From Bacteroidaceae bacterium (GTDB lineage: Bacteria > Bacteroidota > Bacteroidia > Bacteroidales > Bacteroidaceae): 28,643 bases of DNA. Both the position numbers and the translations under genes were made by a program. Where the stretch lies: contig JAFYYO010000199.1 of NCBI GenBank assembly GCA_017557475.1, positions 1 through 28,643 of the forward strand, read 5' to 3'. The notes below the pieces were generated by a model, which saw only the letters and a list, made by a program, of their open reading frames with translations, had not been told where the DNA came from and did not search any database. Below, one piece after another: positions 1 to 8,949 of the stretch (position 1 is the first letter of the stretch; each line of letters opens with the position of its first letter).

Positions 1-606
1 CAGGCTTACGACTATCGTCACCTCAATGCAGACGGTTCTGCAGGCACAGTTCCCGACAGTCTGACGAACCTTTTCCATACTGCAGGAGGCCGAGAAGTTC
101 GCGATGGAGGCGGCATCAAGCCTGATATCGAGGTTAAGCCAGACAGCCTTCCTTCCATGATATCCGAGCTTGTGGCAAGCGACGAGTTCTTCGATTGGGT
201 GACTTCCTACTGCGCTGGTCATCCGACTATTGCCCCTGCTGGTGAGTTCAAGCTGAGTGATGAGGATTATGCGGCCTTTGCTGATAGCATAAGTGCAAGT
301 GGTTTCGAGGCAGGAAAGCCAGCAAAGGATGTGCTGAAGGTGCTTAGAGATGTGATTAAACGAGAAGGTTATCAGGAGGCGACGAAAGCCGAACTTGATG
401 CTCTCGAAGCGAAGCTGACCTACGATGTAAAGGCCGATTTGCTGCGTTTCCGCAAGCAAGTGGAGCCTTATCTCTGCGATGAAATCGTGCATCGCTACTA
501 TTTCCAGAAAGGCGGAGCTAAGCAACAACTCGTTGGCGACCCTTGTATCGAAAGAGCTTTGCAGGTTCTGGATAGCGACGAATACAATAAAGTGTTGACC
601 CCCTAA
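1..606 (+). CDS. S41 family C-terminal processing peptidase, 3' part only
   Basis: The reading frame is open from base 1, so the gene begins outside the window; the first in-window Met (base 157) is internal. Residues around 28-45 of the visible part read AGGREVRDGGGIKPD, the conserved stretch after the catalytic core of tail-specific (CtpA/Prc) proteases, where the protein returns to the core before its helical C-terminal tail. The Ser-Lys catalytic dyad would lie upstream and cannot be seen. Family members are periplasmic or exported proteases that recognise protein C-termini. The last ~150 residues are charged and helical, as in other Bacteroidetes members. The stop codon TAA (604-606) and the last residues lie inside a 25-base C-rich repeat, so the native C-terminus may have been altered by the repeat. 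The family is secure; the substrate is unknown. Confidence 0.85.
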   Translation, partial: QAYDYRHLNADGSAGTVPDSLTNLFHTAGGREVRDGGGIKPDIEVKPDSLPSMISELVASDEFFDWVTSYCAGHPTIAPAGEFKLSDEDYAAFADSISASGFEAGKPAKDVLKVLRDVIKREGYQEATKAELDALEAKLTYDVKADLLRFRKQVEPYLCDEIVHRYYFQKGGAKQQLVGDPCIERALQVLDSDEYNKVLTP

Positions 607-700
607 CCCCCTTTAGGGGGAATACCTAACTCAAAATGAGTAAATACAAAATAATAAACAGATTGCTACGATTTCTCCCCCTAAAGGGGGTCGGGGGGTC
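597..700. repeat. 25-base inverted repeat pair spanning a gene junction
   Basis: Bases 597-621 and 676-700 are inverted copies of one 25-base C-rich/G-rich sequence, matching at 23 of 25 positions by hand alignment. Each copy holds its own small palindrome (CCCCCTTTAGGGGG at 607-620; the CCCCCTAAAGGGGG core at 677-690). The left copy contains the stop codon of the S41 protease. The right copy is translated in the next gene, where it encodes residues LPLKGVGGS of the signal peptide. A transcript across this junction could fold into two small hairpins or one long one. A related hairpin without a long T tract occurs at 10978-10995. Confidence 0.8.
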
Positions 701-2141
701 TTTGGTCCTCTTGTTCTGTCTTAATGTTCAAGCACAAGATGCAGTTCCAACTGATTCGCTTGTTCAAGACGATATCGTTCGCGTGCTTGCTATCGGCAAC
801 AGCTTCTCTCAGGATGCAGTCGAGCAGTATCTTTGGGAGTTGGCAAACGAGGCAGGCGTGAAGATGATTATAGGTAATGCTTATCGAGGAGGTCAAGGTT
901 TTCAGTCACATTGGATAGATGTTACGGAGGCGAACAACACTTTCGAGTATCGCAAAGTTGTGAATGGAAGGCGCTCAAACAGGCCTCGTTCCTCGCTTGA
1001 AAGCATTATAACTGACGAGCCTTGGGGCTACATTACCTTCCAACAAGTGAGTCAGGAGTCGGGTCTCACAGCCACGTTTGAGCCTTACCTGACCTATCTC
1101 ATTGGGTACACTCAAGGTCTGCAGACAAATCCGAATGCCCGTTATGGCTATCATCAGACGTGGGCTTACTCGCACGACAGCACTCATGGAGGTTTCGCGA
1201 ACTATGGAAATCGCCAAGAAGTCATGTATGACAGTATCTGTCAGGCAGTTAAGTATGCCCTTCAGACGCATCCTGAGTTCAGCTTTATGGTGCCAAGCGG
1301 GACTGCAATACAGAATGCGCGAACCACTTACCTTGGCGACAATATGAATCGCGACGGCTATCATCTGGATCTCAAAATGGGCAGATATACGGCGGCTTGT
1401 GCTTGGTTCGAGACGATTACGGGCATTTCGCCAGTCGGTTTCGGCTATCGGCCCGAGGGCGTCGACTTCCTTGCAGCACATACTTGTCAAGTGGCTGCGC
1501 ACGAGGCAGTTGCGCGTCCTTTCAAACAGACCGTCCTCAGTCAGGAGGGTTTCCCTGCCGTCAACAATATTGTGCCGACAGGCTTGGTGAAGCTCAACTT
1601 CGGAGGCGAGCATACCGACGACCCTACTTGGAACGATATCACGCCCTCCATCCGCACTCACACCAGCATTTTGGACAGCAATATGAATCCGACAGGCATT
1701 CTCGTGACCTTTACTGGCGAGTTTGGAGGCTCGAACAAGAATGGAGCGACCTATACGACGACCAAGATGTTGATGCCTTCCGAAGTCTCTCAGTCCGCGC
1801 TTTGGGGCTACACTACAGGTAAATTTGGAGGCGGAGGACCTCGACAGAATGCCACAATTCGCCTGAGTCATCTCAATCCGCAGCTCAAGTACGAGTTCAC
1901 TTTCTTCTCCTCTCGCGACAAATCTCAGGACTTCCGTCAGACGAGTTTCATCGTTCAGGGCGAAGACATCGAGGCCGACGATATCCAATCTGCCAATAAT
2001 TCTAAGGAAACGGCGGTAGTGAAACATGTTCGCCCAACTGCTGACGGACAAGTGACAATAACGGTAATGCCAGGCTCGTACAACACCAGTCCGAACCAGT
2101 TCTACTACTTAAATGCGATGACCATCAAGACAAAGAAATAA
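636..2141 (+). CDS. Secreted DUF4886 (SGNH-hydrolase-like) protein
   Basis: A 501-residue protein with an N-terminal signal segment (hydrophobic GGSLVLLFCLNVQA, residues ~20-33). The mature protein starts with RVLAIGNSFSQDAVEQYL; GNSFS (residues 54-58) sits where SGNH/GDSL hydrolases carry their nucleophile block I. Further on, DGYHLDLKMGRY supplies a D-x-x-H pair like block V, so a Ser-Asp-His triad is plausible. This matches DUF4886 proteins, common secreted proteins of gut Bacteroidetes often linked to carbohydrate or ester metabolism. The C-terminal ~200 residues look like a separate beta-rich domain (GILVTFTGEFGG...). The chosen start gives a charged n-region (MSKYKIINR) before the hydrophobic core. 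Part of the signal peptide is encoded by a repeat. Substrate not inferable. Confidence 0.8.
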   Translation: MSKYKIINRLLRFLPLKGVGGSLVLLFCLNVQAQDAVPTDSLVQDDIVRVLAIGNSFSQDAVEQYLWELANEAGVKMIIGNAYRGGQGFQSHWIDVTEANNTFEYRKVVNGRRSNRPRSSLESIITDEPWGYITFQQVSQESGLTATFEPYLTYLIGYTQGLQTNPNARYGYHQTWAYSHDSTHGGFANYGNRQEVMYDSICQAVKYALQTHPEFSFMVPSGTAIQNARTTYLGDNMNRDGYHLDLKMGRYTAACAWFETITGISPVGFGYRPEGVDFLAAHTCQVAAHEAVARPFKQTVLSQEGFPAVNNIVPTGLVKLNFGGEHTDDPTWNDITPSIRTHTSILDSNMNPTGILVTFTGEFGGSNKNGATYTTTKMLMPSEVSQSALWGYTTGKFGGGGPRQNATIRLSHLNPQLKYEFTFFSSRDKSQDFRQTSFIVQGEDIEADDIQSANNSKETAVVKHVRPTADGQVTITVMPGSYNTSPNQFYYLNAMTIKTKK

Positions 2142-2246
2142 ACGATCCCAGTGTAGTTGCGAAACATAACACGTTATCTTTGCCAACATAACACGTTATA
2201 ATCGTTAACATAACACGTTATGTTTGCAATTTATCCACGTTAACTT
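2141..2246. repeat. Palindrome array A (22-base period) after the DUF4886 gene
   Basis: Three clear 18-base units (2163-2180, 2185-2202, 2207-2224) start with AACATAACACGTTAT. The last is the best palindrome, AACATAACACGTTATGTT: 8-base arms around AC. Unit starts are exactly 22 apart, with 4-base spacers tgcc and cgtt. One register upstream, 2141-2158 keeps the AAC...GTT ends; one register downstream, 2229-2246 keeps CACGTTA. These look like decayed edge units. The array begins at the last base of the stop codon. Seen directly; function unknown. Confidence 0.85.
2219..2226 (+). promoter_or_regulatory. Possible -7 box inside array A
   Basis: TATGTTTG at the junction of the third unit and its spacer fits the Bacteroidetes -7 consensus TANNTTTG and faces the gene at 2307. 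A second match, TATCTTTG, lies at 2175-2182. No convincing -33 box was found at the right distance from either, so these may be chance products of the repeat word. Confidence 0.3.
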
Positions 2247-2306
2247 TTTCGACATAGTACGCCTATTGATAATCAAGAACTTAACAAATCAACAAAAATA
2301 ACACAA

Positions 2307-2810
2307 ATGGCACAACAACAAAAACAGATTCAGATTCAATTCAGGCTGATGGATGTCCGTCAGCTACAGTTCGTCAACCTCGCAAATGAATGGCCTGAAG
2401 GTGAGATGCAAATCAACAATCAGCTTCAGTTCAACTGCGAAACCGACAAGCGTATCGTTCGTTGTAACGCAAACTTCGAGTACAAGAAGAACGACATCAC
2501 TCAGCTCATCTTAGGCGTTCAAACGGTCTTCGAGTTCACTCGCGACAGTTGGAGCTCGCTCTATCAACTCAATGAAGACCAATGGGTTCTGCCAGCAGGA
2601 CTGGTTCAGCACATGGCCGACATCACTATCGGAAGTGCTCGCGGCATTATGGCAGTTCGAAGCGAGGAAGCAGGCATTCCTAAACAGATTCTGCCACTCG
2701 TTAACCCAGGTCAGATGCTGCGCAACAACATCGCCTTCAAGCGCACTCCTCAGCAGAACAACAATCCTTCTGGTCCCATTCCAATGGACGGAACTCTCGG
2801 AAACGCCTGA
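2307..2810 (+). CDS. Small cytoplasmic protein, possibly SecB-like
   Basis: 167 residues, no signal peptide, Gln-rich start (MAQQQKQIQIQF) and an Asn/Gln/Pro-rich tail (TPQQNNNPSGPIP). The middle consists of alternating predicted strands. The section from about residue 97, LPAGLVQHMADITIGSARGIM, followed by ILPLVNPGQML, resembles the end of the SecB fold, where a helix with an Ala-Arg pair and an RG turn precedes a L-x-PVN-type strand. That likeness is by eye only. A SecB-type export chaperone, or a Bacteroidetes relative of that fold, is the best guess; an uncharacterised conserved protein is the fallback. It stands alone between a palindrome array and the der promoter. Confidence 0.55.
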   Translation: MAQQQKQIQIQFRLMDVRQLQFVNLANEWPEGEMQINNQLQFNCETDKRIVRCNANFEYKKNDITQLILGVQTVFEFTRDSWSSLYQLNEDQWVLPAGLVQHMADITIGSARGIMAVRSEEAGIPKQILPLVNPGQMLRNNIAFKRTPQQNNNPSGPIPMDGTLGNA

Positions 2811-2850
2811 TTTTTCTGGACTCTTTCACATAAGTCTAAAATATTTTTCG

Positions 2851-2858
2851 TACCTTTG
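2851..2858 (+). promoter_or_regulatory. Promoter -7 box for der
   Basis: TACCTTTG matches the Bacteroidetes sigma-ABfr -7 consensus TANNTTTG, 20 bases before the der start codon. No clear TTTG-type -33 box was identified at 19-21 bases upstream. The same box (TACCTTTG) precedes tig. Confidence 0.6.
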
Positions 2859-2878
2859 TCGCGCAAAATAGATAAAGT

Positions 2879-4189
2879 ATGTCAAATATTGTAGCCATAG
2901 TGGGTCGTCCGAATGTGGGCAAAAGTACCCTCTTCAACCGCTTGACGCAGACCCGTCATGCTATTGTGAGTGAGGAAGCAGGCACGACTCGCGACCGTCA
3001 GTACGGCAAATGCGAGTGGGGCAACCGTGAGTTCTCAGTCATCGATACTGGTGGTTGGGTTGTGGGTAGCGACGATATCTTCGAGGAAGAAATCCGCAAG
3101 CAAGTCACCCTCGCTACCGATGAGGCCGACGTCATCCTCTTTCTGGTTGATATCCAGAACGGCGTCACAGACCTCGACGAGGATGTTGCGAGCATCCTTC
3201 GCCGCTCGAAGAAGCCTGTCCTGCTCGTTTGTAACAAGATGGACAACAATGAGACCTACCTCGCTGCCGAGTTTTATTCCCTCGGACTTGGCGAGCCTCA
3301 ATGCATCTCAGCTGCAACTGGAAGCGGCACAGGCGACTTGCTCGACCTCGTAGTCAGCAAGTTCCCAAAGGAAAGCGATGCTCTTCCCGACGAGGACATC
3401 CCACGTTTCGCCGTCGTTGGTCGCCCGAATGCAGGCAAGTCGAGCCTCGTCAATGCCTTTATCGGCGAGGAACGAAATATCGTGACAGACATTGCTGGTA
3501 CGACCAGAGATAGCATCTATACGCGCTACGACAAGTTCGGCTTCGACTTCTATCTCGTTGATACTGCGGGTATCCGCCGTAAGAACAGAGTGAGCGAGGA
3601 CTTGGAGTTCTACAGCGTAATGCGCTCTATTCGAAGCATAGAGAACAGCGACGTCTGCATCCTCATGATTGATGCGACCAGAGGCATCGAGTCGCAAGAC
3701 CTCAACATCTTCCAAATCATACAGAAGAACCAGAAGAGCATCGTCGTGGTCGTCAACAAATGGGACCTCGTCCCCGACAAAGACACGAAGGTCATGAAGA
3801 CCATGGAGGACGCTATTCGTGAGCGTATGGCTCCCTTCACCGACTTTCCCATCATTTTCGGCTCAGCCCTCACGAAGCAACGCATCTTCAAGGTGCTCGA
3901 GACGGCAAAGGATGTCTTCCTGAATAGGCGACGCAAAGTCTCGACGCACAAACTGAATGAGGAGATGCTGCCGCTCATCGAGGCTTATCCGCCACCATCG
4001 ATGAAGGGCAAGTACATCAAGATAAAGTACTGCATGCAGATTCCTGACACGCGCGTTCCGTCGTTTGTATTCTACGCGAACTTGCCGCAATATGTCAAGG
4101 AACCCTACAAGAGATTCCTCGAAAACAAGATTCGCGAAAGGTGGGACTTCAGCGGATGTCCGATAAATGTATTCGTTAGGCAGAAGTAA
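2879..4189 (+). CDS. der: Ribosome biogenesis GTPase Der (EngA)
   Basis: A 436-residue protein with the tandem G-domain layout unique to Der. The first P-loop is GRPNVGKST (residues 9-17) with NKMD (119-122) as base-recognition motif. The second P-loop is GRPNAGKSS (181-189), with a DTAG switch II and a later NKWD. The C-terminal ~90 residues form the KH-like domain ([16 protein letters not shown]...). Der is an essential GTPase that helps assemble the 50S ribosomal subunit in the cytoplasm. Length and motif order are normal. It has its own -7 box just upstream and is followed after 5 bases by a lipoprotein gene, so the two are probably cotranscribed. Confidence 0.97.
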   Translation: MSNIVAIVGRPNVGKSTLFNRLTQTRHAIVSEEAGTTRDRQYGKCEWGNREFSVIDTGGWVVGSDDIFEEEIRKQVTLATDEADVILFLVDIQNGVTDLDEDVASILRRSKKPVLLVCNKMDNNETYLAAEFYSLGLGEPQCISAATGSGTGDLLDLVVSKFPKESDALPDEDIPRFAVVGRPNAGKSSLVNAFIGEERNIVTDIAGTTRDSIYTRYDKFGFDFYLVDTAGIRRKNRVSEDLEFYSVMRSIRSIENSDVCILMIDATRGIESQDLNIFQIIQKNQKSIVVVVNKWDLVPDKDTKVMKTMEDAIRERMAPFTDFPIIFGSALTKQRIFKVLETAKDVFLNRRRKVSTHKLNEEMLPLIEAYPPPSMKGKYIKIKYCMQIPDTRVPSFVFYANLPQYVKEPYKRFLENKIRERWDFSGCPINVFVRQK

Positions 4190-4194
4190 AAGGC

Positions 4195-4578
4195 ATGAAG
4201 AAAGTCGTTGTCTGTTGTCTGTTGTCCGTTGTCTTTCTTGCTTGCTCGAAAGGTCAGATGACGCATGAAGCTGCTCAAAAGGCTGCTGAGAAGTACTATA
4301 AGATGCTCATCAAGGGCAACTACAAAGGCTTCGTCAACGGATATGCAAGTGCCGAGAATATGCCCGAGGACTTCCGCAGTCAGCTTGTCGATGCGACGGC
4401 TCAGTTCATGACAAAGGATGATATGCGTCGCCTTAAGTCGGTCAAAGCCATAAGCGACAGCCTTTTGGAGGATAGTACGGCTTATGTGATGCTGCAACTG
4501 AACTTCAGCGACAGTACAAGCGAGCAGATAGAACTGCCTCTTATCCTAATGGAGAAAGGCTGGAAGATGAAATACTAA
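4195..4578 (+). CDS. Small lipoprotein, DUF4878/NTF2-like
   Basis: 127 residues with a lipoprotein signal: MKKVVVCCLLSVVFLAC, the final Cys (residue 17) in a plausible lipobox (VFLAC). The mature part (AAQKAAEKYYKMLIKGNYKGFVNGY...) begins with a helix and continues with strands carrying LQLNFSDSTSEQIELPLILMEKGWKMKY. This is the usual pattern of DUF4878/NTF2-like lipoproteins of Bacteroidetes. Function is unknown; the fold is a small cone-shaped ligand or protein-binding domain. The signal peptide codons contain four tandem heptamers (4207-4234). It lies 5 bases after der and 12 bases before the M16 protease gene. Confidence 0.7.
   Translation: MKKVVVCCLLSVVFLACSKGQMTHEAAQKAAEKYYKMLIKGNYKGFVNGYASAENMPEDFRSQLVDATAQFMTKDDMRRLKSVKAISDSLLEDSTAYVMLQLNFSDSTSEQIELPLILMEKGWKMKY
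4207..4234 (+). repeat. Four tandem heptamers in a signal-peptide region
   Basis: Four copies of GTTGTCT (third copy GTTGTCC) in tandem, translated as part of the hydrophobic core of the lipoprotein signal. Because the unit is not a multiple of three, gain or loss of one copy would shift the frame. Confidence 0.75.
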
Positions 4579-4590
4579 ATTAAATAACAT

Positions 4591-7392
4591 ATGAAAAAAC
4601 TCATCACTCTGCTGCTAATGCTCGTTATGGTATCAGCAGTAAATGCACAACAAATGCCGCCAGTTCCTCTTGACCCAGCAGTCAAGACAGGCAAACTCGA
4701 GAATGGTCTTACCTATTACATCCGCCATAATGAGTGGCCGGAAAAGCGTTGCGACTTTTACATCGCTCAGCGCGTCGGCTCAATGCAGGAGGAAGAAGAA
4801 CAGCGAGGCCTTGCTCACTTCCTCGAGCACATGTGCTTCAATGGCACGACGCACTTCCCTGGTGATGCCCTGAAGCAATACTTGGAGCGCATTGGTGTGA
4901 AGTTCGGTGAGAACCTCAACGCTTATACTTCCTTCGACGAGACGGTCTATAACATCAACCACGTCAACGTCGAGACACCTGGAGCCATTGACTCCTGTAT
5001 CCTTATCCTGCACGACTGGAGCCACGATCTCTTGCTCGAGGACAAGGAAATCGACAAGGAGAGAGGCGTCATCGAAGAGGAATGGCGCGTTCGTCGCAGT
5101 GCTCAACTGCGTCTTGTCGAGGCTGCATTGCCTACCATCTGCAAGGACAGCAAGTACGCAAACCGCATGCCTATCGGCACGATGGAGGTTGTGAAGAACT
5201 TCCCATACGAGACCCTTCGCAGTTATTACCGCAAGTGGTATCGTCCAGACCTGCAGGCTCTGGTTATTGTAGGCGATGTAGATCCTAATGCTATCGAGCA
5301 GAAGTTGCAGACGATGTTTGCCGACATTGCTCCTGCTCCTGCCGATGCTGCTGTTCGCGAAGAGTTCCCTGTGCCCGACAACCAGGAGCCTTTGGTCTTT
5401 ATCGGTCAGGACAAGGAGTTTCCAGGCATGGTGGCATCCATCATGTTCAAGGACGATCCTCTTCCCAGAGAAATGAGAGGAACGATGGTTTATGTTGCTC
5501 AGGACTTCGTTCAGGATGCTATCTCAGGCATGCTAAACGAGCGTCTTAATGAGATTACCCGTCAGGCAGACGCTCCCTTCTCAGGTGCAAGCGTCGGCTT
5601 TGGCGAATATGTTGTGGCAAAGACAAAGAACGCGCTTTCGCTTGATGTCAGCATGAAGGAGAACCGCTACACAGAAGGTATCAAGACAGCTTATCGTGAG
5701 TTGCTTCGTGCTTCAAGGAATGGCTTCACAGAAAGCGAGTATCAGCGCTTCAAGGACGAGTATCTCTCGCAAATCGATGCTGCTTATGAGGCTCGCGACA
5801 AGCGCACGAACACTTCCTTCGTCAATGCTTATGTCCGTCACTTCCTTGATAATGTTCCTGCAGCAGGCATCGAGTACATGCATCAATTGATGCACCAGAT
5901 TGTGCCCAACCTTCCTTTGTCGATGATTAATCAGGCTCTTGCAGAACTGCCTCAAGAGAATCGTGCCGTCCTCATCTTTATGCCAGAGAAGGAAGGACTG
6001 GCTTGTCCGACAGAGCAGGAGGTACTTCAGGCTATGACGGAAGTCGATGCAGAAGACATCGCAGCCTTTACCGAAGAGGTCAGCACAGAGCCTCTTGTGC
6101 CCGAACTCAAGAGCAAAGTGAAGGTCAAGAAGATAAGCGACGACATCTATGGCGCGAAGCTCATCACCTTGAGCAACGGCATGAAGATTCACGTGAAGCA
6201 GACCGACTACAGTCCCAACAAGATTAACTTCCGTGCAACATCTTGGGGAGGAAATAGCCTTTACAGTAACGACGAGTACATCAACTCTGGCAACGTCGGC
6301 CTTGTTCGTCAGGGAGGCTTGGGCAACTTCTCAGCTGTGGACCTCAACAAGAAACTCGCAGGCAAACAGGCAGGCGCTTCTGCCAACGTTGGCGTCCGTA
6401 CAGAAGGCATCGATGGCAACTGCGTGAAGAAGGACTTAGAGACGATGCTTCAGCTCGTTTACCTGAACTTCACCTCTCCTCGACGCGATGATGACGCCTT
6501 CACTTCTCAGATAGAGCGCACGCGCAACGCCTTGAAGAACCAGGACCTCAACCCGCAAACTGCTCTCCAGGATAGCATCATAAGCGTGGTTTACAATAAT
6601 GATGTGCGTGCAAAGCGTCTTAAGGAAGCCGACCTCGACCGCATCAATTACGACCGCTTGCTCGAGATGTATCGTGAACGCTTTGCCAATGCAGCCGACT
6701 TCGAGTTCTTTATGGTGGGCGACGTCAATGCCGATTCTGTTGCTCCACTGCTTGCAAAGTACCTCGGAGCACTGCCTGTAAAGGGCAAGAAGGAGGCGTA
6801 CAAGGTCATCGACCAGCGCATGACGAAGGGCGAACGCGAGTGCTACTTCACGAAAGAACAGGATACGCCGAACTCCTTGAACGTCTTCCTCTATCATGCT
6901 CCCATGAAGGAAACGCTCAGAAACGACATCCTTGTCGATATGCTCCAGCAGGCCATGACGATGCTCTACACGGAGACCGTTCGCGAGGACGAAGGAGGAG
7001 CCTATGGCGTGCCTGTCAACGGAGGCCTCAGCGACTATCCTGAAGAGGTTGCCACCATGCAGATAGTCCTGCCGACGGCTCCCGAAAAGCGCATTGCTAT
7101 GACGTCTGTCGTGAACGAAGGCATCAAGCAGATGATGGAGCAAGGTCCTTCTGAGGAGAACCTCGGCAAGATAAAGGAGTACATGCTCCGTTCTCATCAG
7201 GAAAGCCTGAAGGACAACGGATACTGGATGAACAGCCTTGTCTCGAAGATACGCTACGACCAGGACTTCGTGACGGGCTATGAAGAGTGTGTTCAGGGCA
7301 TTACCATCGAGGACATCAAGCAAGTTGCCAAGCAAATCTTCGGCAGCGGCAACCGTATAGTTGTCGGCATGGAAACACCGAAGGAGGATTAG
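4591..7392 (+). CDS. Secreted M16 family zinc metalloprotease (pitrilysin/insulinase type)
   Basis: 933 residues with a cleavable signal peptide (MKKLITLLLMLVMVSAVNAQ). The inverted zinc motif HFLEH lies at residues 76-80, with the third ligand expected 77 residues later at Glu157 in the DKERGVIEEEW stretch, so the N-terminal half is catalytically competent. The second half (from about residue 540, ITLSNGMKIHVKQTDYSPNKINF) repeats the M16 fold without the zinc motif. This is the single-chain active-plus-inactive layout of PqqL-type periplasmic members. It would degrade peptides in the periplasm. The length is typical. It follows the lipoprotein gene closely and is 30 bases before mlaE. Confidence 0.92.
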   Translation: MKKLITLLLMLVMVSAVNAQQMPPVPLDPAVKTGKLENGLTYYIRHNEWPEKRCDFYIAQRVGSMQEEEEQRGLAHFLEHMCFNGTTHFPGDALKQYLERIGVKFGENLNAYTSFDETVYNINHVNVETPGAIDSCILILHDWSHDLLLEDKEIDKERGVIEEEWRVRRSAQLRLVEAALPTICKDSKYANRMPIGTMEVVKNFPYETLRSYYRKWYRPDLQALVIVGDVDPNAIEQKLQTMFADIAPAPADAAVREEFPVPDNQEPLVFIGQDKEFPGMVASIMFKDDPLPREMRGTMVYVAQDFVQDAISGMLNERLNEITRQADAPFSGASVGFGEYVVAKTKNALSLDVSMKENRYTEGIKTAYRELLRASRNGFTESEYQRFKDEYLSQIDAAYEARDKRTNTSFVNAYVRHFLDNVPAAGIEYMHQLMHQIVPNLPLSMINQALAELPQENRAVLIFMPEKEGLACPTEQEVLQAMTEVDAEDIAAFTEEVSTEPLVPELKSKVKVKKISDDIYGAKLITLSNGMKIHVKQTDYSPNKINFRATSWGGNSLYSNDEYINSGNVGLVRQGGLGNFSAVDLNKKLAGKQAGASANVGVRTEGIDGNCVKKDLETMLQLVYLNFTSPRRDDDAFTSQIERTRNALKNQDLNPQTALQDSIISVVYNNDVRAKRLKEADLDRINYDRLLEMYRERFANAADFEFFMVGDVNADSVAPLLAKYLGALPVKGKKEAYKVIDQRMTKGERECYFTKEQDTPNSLNVFLYHAPMKETLRNDILVDMLQQAMTMLYTETVREDEGGAYGVPVNGGLSDYPEEVATMQIVLPTAPEKRIAMTSVVNEGIKQMMEQGPSEENLGKIKEYMLRSHQESLKDNGYWMNSLVSKIRYDQDFVTGYEECVQGITIEDIKQVAKQIFGSGNRIVVGMETPKED

Positions 7393-7422
7393 AGATTAGG
7401 GATTAGAGAATAGAGAGGAGCT

Positions 7423-8166
7423 ATGTTTATCGCCAAGTGGTTGGCCGCTTTCGGTCGTTATCTGCAGTTGATGGGCAGGGTGCTGAGCATTCCCGAAAGG
7501 TGGAGAATGTTCATGCGGCAGTATGTCCGTGAGATGGGCTCACTTGGTGTCGACTCCATTGGCATTGTGCTTTTGATAAGCTTCTTCATTGGAGCAGTCA
7601 TCTGCATACAGATAAAGTTAAACATTCAAAGCCCGTGGATGCCGGCTTTCACTACCGGCTACACCACCAGAGAGATTATGCTGCTTGAGTTCTCCTCGAG
7701 TATCATGTGTCTCATCCTTGCCGGAAAGGTCGGCTCGAACATTGCTTCCGAGATAGGCACCATGCGTGTGACGCAGCAGATTGACGCCTTGGAGATTATG
7801 GGCGTTAACTCTGCCTCCTTCCTTATCCTACCAAAAGTGGTGGCCATGATGACGATGGTGCCCTTCCTCGTTGTGTTCAGCATCGTGGCAGGCTTTGTCG
7901 GAGCGTACGCCACAGCCATCGCGGGCATCATCACGCCTGACGATTTGACCATCGGCCTCTTGCATAGCTTCAACCAGTGGTACGTCTGGATGAGCATCAT
8001 CAAGAGTATCTTCTTCGCCTTCATCATCAGTAGTGTGTCCTCGTATTACGGCTACTTCGTGGAGGGCGGCAGTTTCGATGTGGGTAAAGCGAGCACGAAT
8101 GCTGTCGTGTCGAGCAGTATGTTGATTCTCTTCTCAGATATATTCCTAACGTCATTGTTGTCGTAA
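7423..8166 (+). CDS. mlaE: MlaE-type lipid ABC transporter permease
   Basis: 247 residues with about five to six hydrophobic segments and the MlaE family signature region EFSSSIMCLILAGKVGSNIASEIGTMRVTQQIDALEIMGVNSASFLILPKVVAMM. The IASEIGTMRVTQQIDALE segment is the coupling part that touches the ATPase. MlaE permeases move phospholipids between the inner and outer membrane leaflets together with MlaF and an MCE (MlaD) protein. One base separates its stop from the mlaF start codon, so the two are translationally linked. No mlaD/MCE gene is present in the window. Confidence 0.92.
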   Translation: MFIAKWLAAFGRYLQLMGRVLSIPERWRMFMRQYVREMGSLGVDSIGIVLLISFFIGAVICIQIKLNIQSPWMPAFTTGYTTREIMLLEFSSSIMCLILAGKVGSNIASEIGTMRVTQQIDALEIMGVNSASFLILPKVVAMMTMVPFLVVFSIVAGFVGAYATAIAGIITPDDLTIGLLHSFNQWYVWMSIIKSIFFAFIISSVSSYYGYFVEGGSFDVGKASTNAVVSSSMLILFSDIFLTSLLS

Positions 8167-8167
8167 A

Positions 8168-8944
8168 ATGATTGAAGTCCAGCATCTATACAAGAGTTTT
8201 GATGACAGAGACATTCTCATGGACATCAACATGACCTTCCGCGACGGGCAGACGAACCTCATCATCGGTCAGTCGGGCTCCGGTAAGACTGTGCTGATGA
8301 AGAACATCGTCGGGCTCTTTACGCCTACAAAGGGGCAGATTCTCTACGACGGACGCGACTTCGTGAAGATGGACAAAAAGGAGCGGGTGATGATGAGGCG
8401 CGAGATGGGAATGATCTTCCAGAGTGCTGCACTCTTCGATTCCATGACTGTCTTGGAGAATGTAATGTTTCCGTTGGATATGTTCTCTGATATGAACCAG
8501 TCGGATAGAGTGAAGCGAGCGCGTTTCTGTTTGGAGAGAGTGAACCTGAAAGGTGCCGAAGACAAGATGCCTGGCGAGATAAGCGGCGGTATGCAGAAGC
8601 GAGTGGCGATTGCCAGAGCGATTGCCCTTAACCCGAAGTACCTGTTCTGCGACGAGCCGAACTCAGGCCTTGACCCCAAGACAAGCCTCGTTATCGACGA
8701 CCTCATCAGCAGTATTACCCACGAATACGGCATGACGACCATCATCAACACGCACGACATGAACTCCGTACTCGGCATTGGCGAGAGCATTCTCTTCATC
8801 TGTGACGGCCATAAGGAATGGGAAGGTTCGAAGGACGAGATAATGGGATCGACCAACGAAAAACTCAACTCCTTCATCTTTGCCAGCGATTTGCTGAGAA
8901 AAGTCAAGGAGGAGCAGGCGAACGGATTAGTGAATAGAGATTAA
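8168..8944 (+). CDS. mlaF: MlaF-type lipid ABC transporter ATP-binding protein
   Basis: 258 residues. Walker A GQSGSGKT at 34-41, Q-loop [16 protein letters not shown], signature [14 protein letters not shown] (SGGMQ 139-143) and Walker B YLFCDEP (158-164), followed by the D-loop NSGLDP and the switch His in NTHDM. SGGMQ rather than SGGQQ is typical of MlaF. It powers the MlaE permease from the cytoplasmic side. It begins one base after mlaE and is followed after 5 bases by lptB. Confidence 0.93.
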   Translation: MIEVQHLYKSFDDRDILMDINMTFRDGQTNLIIGQSGSGKTVLMKNIVGLFTPTKGQILYDGRDFVKMDKKERVMMRREMGMIFQSAALFDSMTVLENVMFPLDMFSDMNQSDRVKRARFCLERVNLKGAEDKMPGEISGGMQKRVAIARAIALNPKYLFCDEPNSGLDPKTSLVIDDLISSITHEYGMTTIINTHDMNSVLGIGESILFICDGHKEWEGSKDEIMGSTNEKLNSFIFASDLLRKVKEEQANGLVNRD

Positions 8945-8949
8945 AGATT

